Of a stretch of DNA of 64,000 nucleotides, positions 1-8,828 are shown in pieces. This DNA comes from an uncultured Treponema sp. (GTDB taxonomy: Bacteria > Spirochaetota > Spirochaetia > Treponematales > Treponemataceae), in assembly GCA_938045195.1 (NCBI GenBank), contig CALINC010000068.1, forward strand, positions 1 to 64,000. The letters run 5' to 3'. The notes under the pieces are model-generated. The model did no database searches and was not told the origin of the DNA. It saw nothing but the letters and a program-made list of their open reading frames with translations. The position numbers and the translations under genes were made by a program. Within the stretch, counting starts at the first letter, position 1; every line of letters begins with the position of its first letter.

Positions 1-12
1 TACCCTTCGTTA

Positions 13-27
13 CGACGCAGAGCGTCG
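13..27. repeat. short perfect hairpin upstream of first gene
   Basis: CGACGC, loop AGA, then GCGTCG: a perfect 6-bp stem, flanked by TACCC at 1-5 and GGGTA at 28-32 that could extend the pairing around a bulge. It lies 45 nt before the first gene. It could be a terminator tail of an unseen upstream gene or one of the intergenic hairpin modules seen elsewhere in this window. There is no T-run directly after it. Confidence 0.35.
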
Positions 28-71
28 GGGTATTAAACCCTCCGCACGAATAAAACGGTTTTGAGGTTTTT

Positions 72-1826
72 ATGCGTTTTAAAATTATAAAAAAAATATG
101 CCTACTTTTTCTTTTTTGCGCTTTTATCAGCGATGCCGCCGCAGCCGAATTAATTTTAAAACTGGATAATACCCCGCTTGCAATAGGGTATACGGATAAA
201 GCCGGTTTATATTGTACGGCGGACGGTGCCGATGTCCTTATTGCAAGTACTGTAGAAAAAGCAGTTGTATTCAACCTTAAAGAACATAAGGGTACGGTTT
301 TTGCTTTAAGTTTTTCGCCGCTGACATCTTCCTTTATATCGGCAGGAGAAGACAATATAATTGTAAAACGTAACTTCAATTCTGCGCCGCCTCTTGGAGT
401 TTTCCCTTTACACGATACGTTAAAACTAAAAAGCATTGCATTAAGCCCGGACGGAAAAATGATTGCAGCCGGTTTGGAAAACGGCTTCCTTACCGTGAAT
501 TTAACCCTTAAACTTTCGGAAAAAAATTTAGATGTCGGTTTTAAGGCTCACGAAAAAACAATTTATTCGGTACATTTTAATTATAACGGCAGCTATGTTA
601 TTACGGCGGCTTATGACAATAAAATAAAAATTTGGAATTCTGAAAATTTAACACTGGTACGGGAATTTGATTTTTTTGGGAATAATAAAACGCCCGCCGT
701 CTTCTCGCCGGTAGAAAATGTCTTTGCGAGTACGCTTGCCGCAAATGAAATTGTAATATGCACTTTGGATGGAAAGAAAACGGTTTCGATCAAAACCGAA
801 AAGAGTATTAAGAATTTTATGTTTACCGAAAGCGGTACACATTTGGTTGTCCTCAACGAATTAAATGAACTATGTGTTTTTGATACGGCAACAGGGAACC
901 TCGTCGGGATTATTCCGCCGTGTATTAAAGAAGAGCTTACCGCTTTTGCCGTGAAAGAGGATATGACCGAAATAATTGCAGGCTATGCATCAGGCGAAAT
1001 TTACCGCATAAAAATAGACAAGATGACCAAGCCGTATTTACAAAAAAAAGAAAAAGCTAAGGAAAAGAATACGCCTGATGAGGAGGAAAAGCCGAAGCCT
1101 GATACGGAAGCACAGGTTGAAGTAGAAGTGAAGACTGAGCCGGCTCCTAAAGCCGTGGAAACTTTAGAACCGGAAGAAACCGGTATTGAACAAGATGAAA
1201 TTGAACGGGAGGAGCTTGAGCAAGATGAGACAGCTGAGCCGGCGGCACCAAGAGAACGCAAATTTTTTCAATATAAAAAATATAATGATGCCGTTGAATT
1301 CAGAATAGGCTATAACGGTTTTCCGAATACCTATTTCGTAGGGAATTTCAGCTTTGAAGCGGGGTATTTTTTTAACAGATGGATACAGCCGTTTTATTTC
1401 GGTGCCCTTATCGGTTTAGGTACGGGGTTCCCGAAAAAGAATTTTCCGTATGATTATTATATCGATGGGAAAAAAACGCATAGTCCGTACTTAATGAGTA
1501 TCGGCTTGTATCTTCCCTCAGGATTTATGTTTGAACCTTTTGGAAACGGTTTTTATGTTCAGATGGAATTATGCACAGGAGTGCAGTTTAAACGTTTATG
1601 GAACGGCTCATTTAAAAAGGCAATGTACGGAAAATTTTTTACGGCTCCGGCAGGCTCACTCTTATTCGGTGCCGGATATAAATGGATAAAATTAAATCTC
1701 GGGGTAAATTATGATAACATTTTTAAATTTTCGTTTATTGCGCAGCTTGCTTTTAGAATTGAAATATCTTATAATAGCGCAAGTAAAAACAAAAAGAAAT
1801 TAAATAATGAAACAGGTACGGAATAG
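72..1826 (+). CDS. exported WD40/beta-propeller protein with C-terminal outer-membrane-like domain
   Basis: 584 residues. An N-terminal signal peptide (hydrophobic to about residue 24, ending AAAAE) is followed by WD40-like repeats over about residues 30-320; strands such as KAHEKTIYSVHFNYNGSYV and IKIWNSEN are typical. Residues 325-395 form a Glu/Pro/Lys-rich linker. The rest (about 400-570) is rich in Gly and aromatics with short alternating strands, which looks like an outer-membrane beta-barrel or a surface-exposed beta domain. GAGG sits about 9 nt before the ATG. The next gene overlaps by 20 nt, so the two are probably translated together. Function is unknown; a propeller fused to a barrel through an acidic linker suggests a periplasmic scaffold tethered to the outer membrane. 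Confidence 0.75.
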   Translation: MRFKIIKKICLLFLFCAFISDAAAAELILKLDNTPLAIGYTDKAGLYCTADGADVLIASTVEKAVVFNLKEHKGTVFALSFSPLTSSFISAGEDNIIVKRNFNSAPPLGVFPLHDTLKLKSIALSPDGKMIAAGLENGFLTVNLTLKLSEKNLDVGFKAHEKTIYSVHFNYNGSYVITAAYDNKIKIWNSENLTLVREFDFFGNNKTPAVFSPVENVFASTLAANEIVICTLDGKKTVSIKTEKSIKNFMFTESGTHLVVLNELNELCVFDTATGNLVGIIPPCIKEELTAFAVKEDMTEIIAGYASGEIYRIKIDKMTKPYLQKKEKAKEKNTPDEEEKPKPDTEAQVEVEVKTEPAPKAVETLEPEETGIEQDEIEREELEQDETAEPAAPRERKFFQYKKYNDAVEFRIGYNGFPNTYFVGNFSFEAGYFFNRWIQPFYFGALIGLGTGFPKKNFPYDYYIDGKKTHSPYLMSIGLYLPSGFMFEPFGNGFYVQMELCTGVQFKRLWNGSFKKAMYGKFFTAPAGSLLFGAGYKWIKLNLGVNYDNIFKFSFIAQLAFRIEISYNSASKNKKKLNNETGTE

Positions 1827-2262
1827 TAAGGTTTTACTTACGGTAGTTTTATGTGTTCTCTTTTTTTCGTGTAATCAAAGTATGCAGACGATGGTAGATG
1901 ATTACAATGGGCGGTTTATACCCTCAAGCGAAATTTTTTGGACTGAAGAAAATATAAAAAAATCTACGCAGGATTTTGAAAATTATAAGATGGAAAATGA
2001 ATATACAATGTCCGAAAGCACAGGTCTTTTTATAATAGGCGGACCGAGGGACTGCGATACGTATACATGGTTTCTTAACGGAATTATAATAAGCGGTAAC
2101 CAAGTATTGGAATTAAAAATAAATAAAGAAAAAACCGATTTATCTTCGGGTAATTGGGTTAATAACGGCTCAATGACGGCAGGTGAATACACACTGATTT
2201 TGAAAGCAACATCAAAAGGCGGGGTGGAAAAAGAATGGAAAACAAGGCTAAAAATTGAATAG
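1807..2262 (+). CDS. putative lipoprotein, Ig-like fold possible
   Basis: 151 residues. The N-terminus has a basic start, a hydrophobic stretch (VLLTVVLCVLFF) and a lipobox-like FFSC with Cys at residue 22, so lipidation is expected. The mature part is short and hydrophilic, and ends with a segment (AGEYTLILKAT) that resembles the last strands of an Ig-like or PKD fold. The ATG lies inside the upstream gene (20-nt overlap), with only a weak purine-rich stretch ahead of it, so translational coupling is likely. I do not recognise a named family. Confidence 0.65.
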   Translation: MKQVRNSKVLLTVVLCVLFFSCNQSMQTMVDDYNGRFIPSSEIFWTEENIKKSTQDFENYKMENEYTMSESTGLFIIGGPRDCDTYTWFLNGIIISGNQVLELKINKEKTDLSSGNWVNNGSMTAGEYTLILKATSKGGVEKEWKTRLKIE

Positions 2263-2302
2263 CTTAGAGTTTATATTTTTATTAAAAACTTAGGAGGTTT
2301 TT

Positions 2303-4156
2303 ATGAAGCAAAAAAAATGCGGTATAGGGCTTATTATAGTTCTTATTGCGGTTGTTTTCGGAGCATGTAAAGGCTCTGTCGGAGTTCCGGTTTTAGGTAA
2401 TAAACCTAAGGTCTTAAAGCCGGGAGAAATACCTATTAAAGTAACCATTTCAGATGAAAATTTTCCCTCCTATAGGACTATTGTGCCTGAGGACTGGAAT
2501 GACGCGCAAAAAGCTGCTTTGAAATTTAAGTTATTTAATGCAACCAGTGCTCCTGAAACCCAGTTGGGTACCGACTGGACATGGGCTGAGATTCAAACGG
2601 AAGGGACTGCCTCGGTGGTACTTACACCCGGCACTTATACACTTGTGATGCGGGCATACAGTACAGCATCCGGTAGTGAGAAACCCGTATTGGAAAGTAA
2701 ACTTACAAACGTTGCTATCGGCTCAACCCCATATTTGGATTTTGTTATGAAGCCGTATCGAGCAGATACCACTCAAGCGACGGCGGCAGAAGCCGGTGAG
2801 ATAGAGATTACCGTCCTTATCCATAACCCCGAAATATACGGTGCATCGCACAATCAGCCGCTAATTACACAGGCAGAATGTAGTTTAACAGCCATCGCCG
2901 GCAGTACCGGAACATCTATTCCGGCTGCATTGGTGCCTCCTACTAGTTCCGGAACCGGTAACGACAGAAAAGATTCTATTAATTTTACAAATAATGCAGT
3001 CGTGCCGGGCATTTATACGTTTAAGGCTGAACTTAAAAATGGCGCCGGTACGACGCTCTCTAATATATCGGAGCTTGTTATCGTTGACCCCGGAAAGAAA
3101 AGTGTAAAAACGGTACACTGCCCCGTCGACCTAAAAGCACCGCCTGTAGAACCGGCTAATTTCAAAGTGGAATATAAACGGCCCGGCGATGGTGATAACG
3201 ACTATGAAATTGTATTTACGTGGGATGATAGGTCGGTAAATGAAGACGGCTTTACAATTACAGTTGAAGGAGGTTCTCCATCCGCAACAAAAACTTTTAA
3301 CGTTTCGGCGAATGCAATGTCGTACACAATAACGGGTAGCGATAAACTTGTCCTTGTACAGGAATATACTGCAAAAATATGTGCATATAATGCATACGGC
3401 ACATCTGCCGAGGTGAACTATGAAGACCCGAAAAACGGAAATAAGATACACTTGGCACGTATTACATATAATCTTGACGGCGGAACTTTCTTGGCTGATC
3501 CCAGCAATAATTTATTAGGTGTGGTACCCACTCCGCCTGCTTCGGTAATTGCATACTACACTTTCCGTAATGCCGGTTTTGAATTTAAACTTCCGGGGAC
3601 GGTAGGCTTACCCTATGTATATAAACTTGATAGCTTAACTCCGCCTAGACCATATATCTTTAAAGGATGGAACGACGGCGCAACACAAAACTTGTCTAAG
3701 ATTGCTGCCGGTACCAAGACCGCCCTTACGTTTACTGCCGAATGGGATATCCCACCGCTGCCGCCGAGTATTACATTCCCGTCATATAACGAGGAAGCCT
3801 ATATAGATAATGCTAACAATTATATTGTTTGTCAAAAAACGCCGCCTGCTACTATATATACTCCTGTACCGATAACTGTTCATTATGCGACAAACGCAAC
3901 AACGATAACCGGTATCAGTACAACATGGTATATAAACGGTGTTGCGGTTACTACACCACCGGCAAGCGATACACCCGCTACAAAGACTTCGGTATTAACG
4001 TTTGACCCAGGTGATACACATCTCTCATCACTAGTACCCGGACCGGGTGTTTATCATGTCATGGTAGTTGCAAAACTGGATATACCTACTTCATCAACAC
4101 CGCCAGTAACGGAAACGCGGTATGTTTCAGCGTACTGCTATGTAAAAGTTAAATAA
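2303..4156 (+). CDS. large lipoprotein with FN3-like and InlB B-repeat-like domains
   Basis: 617 residues. Lipobox VVFGAC places the lipidated Cys at residue 22. The mature protein contains several beta-sandwich-like segments, a fibronectin-type-III-like stretch (about 280-385, with WDDRSVNEDGFTITVEGG) and one Listeria-Bacteroides/InlB B-repeat-like unit (about 390-480) that opens ITYNLDGGTF, carries FKGWNDG, and closes with FTAEW. The last 130 residues look like another Ig-like domain. AGGAGG lies about 6 nt before the ATG, 40 bp after the preceding lipoprotein. The family suggests a surface adhesin or binding scaffold. The ligand cannot be read from sequence. Confidence 0.75.
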   Translation: MKQKKCGIGLIIVLIAVVFGACKGSVGVPVLGNKPKVLKPGEIPIKVTISDENFPSYRTIVPEDWNDAQKAALKFKLFNATSAPETQLGTDWTWAEIQTEGTASVVLTPGTYTLVMRAYSTASGSEKPVLESKLTNVAIGSTPYLDFVMKPYRADTTQATAAEAGEIEITVLIHNPEIYGASHNQPLITQAECSLTAIAGSTGTSIPAALVPPTSSGTGNDRKDSINFTNNAVVPGIYTFKAELKNGAGTTLSNISELVIVDPGKKSVKTVHCPVDLKAPPVEPANFKVEYKRPGDGDNDYEIVFTWDDRSVNEDGFTITVEGGSPSATKTFNVSANAMSYTITGSDKLVLVQEYTAKICAYNAYGTSAEVNYEDPKNGNKIHLARITYNLDGGTFLADPSNNLLGVVPTPPASVIAYYTFRNAGFEFKLPGTVGLPYVYKLDSLTPPRPYIFKGWNDGATQNLSKIAAGTKTALTFTAEWDIPPLPPSITFPSYNEEAYIDNANNYIVCQKTPPATIYTPVPITVHYATNATTITGISTTWYINGVAVTTPPASDTPATKTSVLTFDPGDTHLSSLVPGPGVYHVMVVAKLDIPTSSTPPVTETRYVSAYCYVKVK

Positions 4157-4181
4157 CCGGAATTAAAACCGGAAAGACAAT

Positions 4182-4214
4182 AATCCCTGTAAGGTAACCT
4201 TACAGGGATTTTTT
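4182..4214 (+). terminator. intrinsic terminator of the lipoprotein operon
   Basis: A perfect 13-bp stem (AATCCCTGTAAGG with CCTTACAGGGATT), a 3-nt TAA loop and then TTTT. It is placed 25 nt after the lipoprotein stop codon. No gene converges on it. Confidence 0.9.
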
Positions 4215-4394
4215 AATTGCTACTGCCTTAGTACTGCTTTAGCACTCTTGTGATAATTCTAAAAAACCGCTTGATTATTTTCGTACTTCAATATAAAATA
4301 GCGTAATGGAATTTGCCGGCAATAGTGTTTGGTATAAACGATTCTATACATTGTCAGGTAACCATATAATAATTTTTTAATATTGGAGATTCTT

Positions 4395-4823
4395 ATGAAA
4401 AGAACAGTAGGTCTTGTAACGCTGCAAATTGCGTTAGCGTTTTTTTTGATTGTTGCGGGTATTTTAGGGTTAACGCGCTCTTCCGGAGGCGAGTTGGAGC
4501 AAGTAGTAGCTCTTTTGGACGGACTTTTTCGAAGTTCCGTAATTACAACCGTAATTATAATTACCATTGCAATAGCGGAACTCATTGCAGGAGTTTTTCT
4601 TATTGTAGAATTTTTCAGCGGTGAAATAAAATTAACTAATATAATATTGGTAATTTTTATGATACTGTGGATTGTCAATATTATCTTGTTGGATATATTG
4701 GGTGCAATTAACGGAAATGTTTTTAAAAACGTAACTGCGCTCTTAGCTTACCTTTCGCAACTATCACGGCATTTGATGATTCTCGGGGCAATTATTGCCG
4801 TTAAAGACAAAAACAGGGTTTAA
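4395..4823 (+). CDS. small four-helix membrane protein, unknown
   Basis: 142 residues from ATG 4395, chosen because GGAG at 4385-4388 is spaced 6 nt from it. An in-frame TTG at 4383 would put that GGAG inside the coding region. Four hydrophobic segments are visible (about 5-24, 50-77, 83-107, 120-138). No charged catalytic motif or signal sequence is apparent. A TATAAT at 4365-4370 could be its promoter -10, but no good -35 is seen. It precedes a gene remnant and an ABC exporter on the same strand, but a link is not shown. I do not recognise the family. Confidence 0.6.
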   Translation: MKRTVGLVTLQIALAFFLIVAGILGLTRSSGGELEQVVALLDGLFRSSVITTVIIITIAIAELIAGVFLIVEFFSGEIKLTNIILVIFMILWIVNIILLDILGAINGNVFKNVTALLAYLSQLSRHLMILGAIIAVKDKNRV

Positions 4824-4997
4824 CACATCTTTGTTGAAAATATTGTAAAAAAGTTAATTGACGAGTATTCTATCTATGAGCCGCAGCTTGCAGATATTAT
4901 AAAGGATATTCAAAGTACAATAAACCTTTTTATTGAGACCTCTTTATTAAAAAATACTTCAACAGGAATTCTGCAAGGAGAATCTAAAATCCAATGA
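4824..4997 (+). pseudogene. 5'-truncated gene remnant translationally coupled to the ABC exporter
   Basis: Directly after the TAA of the membrane-protein gene, the same frame stays open for 57 codons with protein-like content (for example LIDEYSIYEPQLADIIKD and IETSLLKNTST), and stops in an ATGA overlap with the ABC exporter start. There is no usable start codon or ribosome-binding site. The reading is the C-terminal end of a helical protein, perhaps a TetR-type regulator that once preceded the exporter. The regulator identity is a guess from context only. Confidence 0.4.
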
Positions 4998-6772
4998 AGC
5001 ATTTCGGTAAAAGATTAAAAAATATTTTTTGGTTATGCCGTCCGTATCGGAAGTACGCCCGAGTTTATTTTTTTGTGATTCTATTGACTTCCGCATTATT
5101 GGAACCGATCGATGATTTTTTCTATGTGTATTTTCCCAAAGAAGTCGTTGATCTTTTAGCTGTGGGAAAATCATTTTGGTATGTCGCAACATTTTCTGCA
5201 ATAGTATGCGGAATTTTGTTTATTAAAAATATGACGCCTAAGGTATTGTATCCGTATTTTCAACGCAAAAGCAAAGAAGTGGAGCTTAAAATTAAGCGGG
5301 ATATCTATAAAAAAGCACTCTCTATTGACTATCGATATATCGATAATCCTGAATATTATAATAAATACGCTTGGGCAATTACCGAATACTCAGCACAAAC
5401 TCTTGCCGCACGCGATTTTATGAGTAAATTTATTCAACATTTTATGTCGGTAACTATGTTGTTTACGATGATAGCCGCTATAGGACCTTGGATTATACCT
5501 ATAGAAATAATTCAAATGTTTTTACATTGTAAAATAGATTTTGTAAAGAATAAAATGAATATTGCGTATAAACAGAAATTAGTTCCCGTAAAAAGACGTC
5601 TTTCGTATTTTCAACGTTTGTTTTATCAGAGCGAATATGCTGCGGATATCAAATCGACTTTAGTCGGTAAAAAGATAATGGATAAATATGACATTATTGA
5701 AAATGAAAATTTGGATATAGTTAAACGATACTCGAAAAAACAAGCACTTTACAGTATTTTGCATGAGACAACTTTTGCATTGACAGAATTTATTATTATT
5801 TGTTATATTGTCTATAATATTACGGTTGGAAATATCGCAGAAGTAGGACTTTATATAATGATGACGCTCGCTTTTTACCGTGGAGACTCTAAACTTCGTG
5901 AACTTATTGATCTCATTACCGGTGCAGACGAATTGTCATTGAATGCGGAAAAACTCCGCGAATTTTTTGACATTGAATCCAAGATTGAATCTTGTACCGG
6001 CGGTAAGTTAGCTTCAGAAGAATCGGCTTTTTCGGTTGAACTAAAAGATGTGTTGTTTGCTTATGAGAATTCCGCTTTTTCGCTCTCTCATATAAATTTA
6101 TCGATAAATCCGGGAGAAAAGATTGCTGTTGTAGGCGAAAATGGAGCGGGTAAATCTACACTTGTTAAATTACTGCTTAGGTTTTATGATGTTACTGAAG
6201 GCGAAATATTTATAAACGGCAACCGAATAAGTGAGTATAATATTAAGGAATTGCGAAAAAAAATCGGTGTTGCTTTTCAAAAGCCTCTTGTTTATGCTAT
6301 GTCGTTAGAAGAAAATATTTCGCTGTACGAAGATATTCCGATAAGCGATATAGAAGCAATATGCGAAAAACTGGAGCTTCTCTCTATTTTTAAAAAAAGC
6401 GGTGCAGGCCGCGAAACGGAGCTTACAAAGGAGTTTGATGCAGACGGTATTATGTTGTCGGGCGGAGAAATACAAAAAATAGCATTAGCCAGAATTATGT
6501 CGGGAAAATTCGGACTTCTTATCTTAGATGAACCGTCTTCGGCTCTAGATCCTCTAAGCGAATATAAAATGAATGAGCTTATTTTAGGCGAAGCAAATAA
6601 AACTACTACAATAATGATAGCGCATAGACTTTCTACAGTACGCAACGCGGATAAAATAGTCTTGGTAGAAAACGGAACCATACAGGAATATGGAACTCAT
6701 GATGAACTTATTGAACTTAAAGGACGGTATTATGAGATGTTTACCAAACAGGCAGAAAATTATTTGGAATAA
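4994..6772 (+). CDS. ABC transporter, fused permease and ATPase (half-transporter exporter)
   Basis: 592 residues. The N-terminal half is a type-I exporter membrane domain with hydrophobic segments spread over about residues 20-330. The C-terminal nucleotide-binding domain has Walker A GENGAGKST (about 381), Q-loop region VAFQKPL, signature LSGGE (about 488), Walker B LLILDEPSSALD (about 507-518) and H-loop IAHRLS. AAGGAG at 4976-4981 precedes the ATG by 12 nt, inside the remnant reading frame. Being a single half-transporter it should act as a homodimer, or with a partner elsewhere. The family exports peptides, lipids or drugs. Substrate is unknown; there is no C39 peptidase domain and no precursor peptide nearby. 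Confidence 0.85.
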   Translation: MKHFGKRLKNIFWLCRPYRKYARVYFFVILLTSALLEPIDDFFYVYFPKEVVDLLAVGKSFWYVATFSAIVCGILFIKNMTPKVLYPYFQRKSKEVELKIKRDIYKKALSIDYRYIDNPEYYNKYAWAITEYSAQTLAARDFMSKFIQHFMSVTMLFTMIAAIGPWIIPIEIIQMFLHCKIDFVKNKMNIAYKQKLVPVKRRLSYFQRLFYQSEYAADIKSTLVGKKIMDKYDIIENENLDIVKRYSKKQALYSILHETTFALTEFIIICYIVYNITVGNIAEVGLYIMMTLAFYRGDSKLRELIDLITGADELSLNAEKLREFFDIESKIESCTGGKLASEESAFSVELKDVLFAYENSAFSLSHINLSINPGEKIAVVGENGAGKSTLVKLLLRFYDVTEGEIFINGNRISEYNIKELRKKIGVAFQKPLVYAMSLEENISLYEDIPISDIEAICEKLELLSIFKKSGAGRETELTKEFDADGIMLSGGEIQKIALARIMSGKFGLLILDEPSSALDPLSEYKMNELILGEANKTTTIMIAHRLSTVRNADKIVLVENGTIQEYGTHDELIELKGRYYEMFTKQAENYLE

Positions 6773-6801
6773 TTTGAGAGCCTTGTCCGCATTATAGTAA
6801 C

Positions 6802-6821
6802 AAAAAGGTGTCCTTTTTTTT
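6802..6821. terminator. short bidirectional terminator-like hairpin
   Basis: AAAAAGG, loop TGT, CCTTTTT, with further Ts to 6821. It lies between the convergent ABC exporter and lepB genes, and gives a T-run on either strand. The stem is short, so efficiency is uncertain. Confidence 0.5.
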
Positions 6822-6826
6822 GCTTT

Positions 6827-8524
6827 CTATTTAACTTTTCCAAACCGTGAAAATGGATATAATATAAAGTTTACCGTACCTAGCATTTTTGAAGATGGAA
6901 TATAACGCGGTTTTACATTCGTAATAAATAAAATTGAAAATTGATCATCTGCATTTAATTCTTCAATATGATATTTATACTCGTGGCGCATATCTAAAGA
7001 ATTAAATCGATTATCGCCCATCATAAAATAATTGCCTTCGGGAATATATTCTTCTTCACCCTGCGGAAATTCATTCATATTGCGCTGACTTGAAAATGCA
7101 AGATAAAATAAATATTCTTCAAGCTCGCCTATTATATTTATGCGTTCCTCATCGGAAACAAGCTTTTCTTTGGAAGCATTTTCTTTATATAACTCTGCAT
7201 TTCTTACAAATAATTTGCCGAAAGCCGTCTTAATAAGAACATTCAACTGAGCGTTCCGTTTTTCATATAAATTATACTTTGAAAAATTCTTTTGAGTATT
7301 TTGCCCTTTTAAAAAATTCTCAAACCAAATAAGCCCGCCGTCGGTTGTCAATATTTTTGACGCGATAATTTCATTGTCTTGAGCCATACGGTTAATCAAA
7401 TATTGCCCCTTGCTTAAAAAATCATTTGCTGAAAAAACAGAATCGGGCTTGCCCTTTATTTCTTTCATTTTTTGAATTAAAATATCGGCTTCTTTTTCCG
7501 CTTCGGCGAAATCAACATTTGCACGCAAGGCTTCAACCGATTGCAGTTTATTTAACTTTTCGGTTGTCATTTTCTCCTTATCTCTTACATATTTGAGTTC
7601 CGATTGCGGCAATGCCGATAAATTCCATATTACATAAGAACTTTCGTCAAAAGGCTTAAATTCTTTTTCACCGGCTTTTTTTATATATAAAACCCCGTCT
7701 ACAAGCATTACTTTTTCGCCGGCAAGTCCGACTATACGTTTTACAAGCGGGTCGGCTTTTACATTTCCGTTTTCGTCTTTGTTTATGTTTACTGTCGTCA
7801 GTGTAAAGTATTGAATAAGCTGCGACATAAAAAATTTAAGCTCGTTATTGGGCTCGTTTTCATAATGCGGATTTCGTATAATCACTACATCGCCGCGCTC
7901 ATATTTATGAAATTGCGGAAATCTAAATGACGAAAGCGGAAAAGTAGGACCCGAAAGGAACTTAACCCCTGCAACTCTGTCGCCTATCATAAATTGTGAA
8001 ACCATAGATTCCGAAGGAATAACATAAAGTTGAAATATAAAAACGGTAAACAAGAAAACCACGCAAGCAGCTTGTATAATTGCATCAACCCATTCGATAA
8101 TTTCAAAAAATACCGAATGTTTCTTTTTTACATTAAAGCCTATCAGTTTAGGAAAATATTTTTGAACCCGCTTATCGTTTAATCTAAAAAGCAAAATGCG
8201 GTTAAAAATTATCAGGCAAATCCAATATACGGCTAAAATACCGTCCATAAATTCTCTACCGTTTAAAGATTCCGCGTCAATTGTCCTAGACATTATAAAA
8301 ATTGCAATACAAACAAACGGAACATATTGCATAGTCTTACGAAGCTTTATCATCCGCTTTTGAGTTGTATTTTTAAAAAAAGCATAGCTGCAAAATCCAA
8401 ACCATACTGAAAAAATCAAGCCCAAGATAAAGGCTATTATAGATAGGATACTAAAATTTTTTATAATCAATAAAACTGAAAATAATAATGCAAACAAAAC
8501 TTCAATATAAAACAAAATAGTCAT
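6827..8524 (-). CDS. lepB: signal peptidase I with a long internal insertion
   Basis: 565 residues from ATG 8524, supported by GGGAGA at 8529-8534; an upstream in-frame TTG would overlap that site. It cleaves signal peptides of exported proteins at the membrane. Several hydrophobic segments precede the catalytic domain (about 1-165). Catalytic Ser173 lies in PSESM and the general-base Lys262 in VKRIVGLAGE; GDVVIIRN and the late MMGDNRFNSLDMRH box are also present. Between the Lys box and the GDN box are roughly 240 residues instead of the short loop of E. coli-type enzymes, mostly charged helix. It converges on the ABC exporter. Confidence 0.9.
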   Translation of the reverse strand: MTILFYIEVLFALLFSVLLIIKNFSILSIIAFILGLIFSVWFGFCSYAFFKNTTQKRMIKLRKTMQYVPFVCIAIFIMSRTIDAESLNGREFMDGILAVYWICLIIFNRILLFRLNDKRVQKYFPKLIGFNVKKKHSVFFEIIEWVDAIIQAACVVFLFTVFIFQLYVIPSESMVSQFMIGDRVAGVKFLSGPTFPLSSFRFPQFHKYERGDVVIIRNPHYENEPNNELKFFMSQLIQYFTLTTVNINKDENGNVKADPLVKRIVGLAGEKVMLVDGVLYIKKAGEKEFKPFDESSYVIWNLSALPQSELKYVRDKEKMTTEKLNKLQSVEALRANVDFAEAEKEADILIQKMKEIKGKPDSVFSANDFLSKGQYLINRMAQDNEIIASKILTTDGGLIWFENFLKGQNTQKNFSKYNLYEKRNAQLNVLIKTAFGKLFVRNAELYKENASKEKLVSDEERINIIGELEEYLFYLAFSSQRNMNEFPQGEEEYIPEGNYFMMGDNRFNSLDMRHEYKYHIEELNADDQFSILFITNVKPRYIPSSKMLGTVNFILYPFSRFGKVK

Positions 8525-8828
8525 AAATTCTCCCAATTATAATTATTTCAAAACAATTTAATGATGGATTAGTTACAATATACCGGATTTTCCGGGTGTT
8601 TCCACTAATGATGACCGGTTAATAATAAGGCTGCCGTTTCTCATTTCATTGCGGTACGGCGAAAATATATCATCCTTCGAAAATCGATTAGCAAGTTGCT
8701 TTAGCGGATATTATAAACCTTCCCCGCACAGAACGGGAACAAAAACTCTTATATTTTCTGCAGTTAATGAATTTCTCGATTACGCAATAAAAGCTCTGAA
8801 ATACCGATATTCTTATAGATAATATATT
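8525..8828. other. 304-bp intergenic stretch with an open but startless frame
   Basis: No complete gene is visible. On the + strand the frame 8565-8822 stays open for 85 codons with mixed protein-like composition (for example GTKTLIFSAVNEFLDYAIKA), but lacks ATG and a ribosome-binding site. It could be a decayed gene or chance. The lepB ribosome-binding site lies at its left edge. No terminator, tRNA or clear repeat was seen. Confidence 0.4.
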
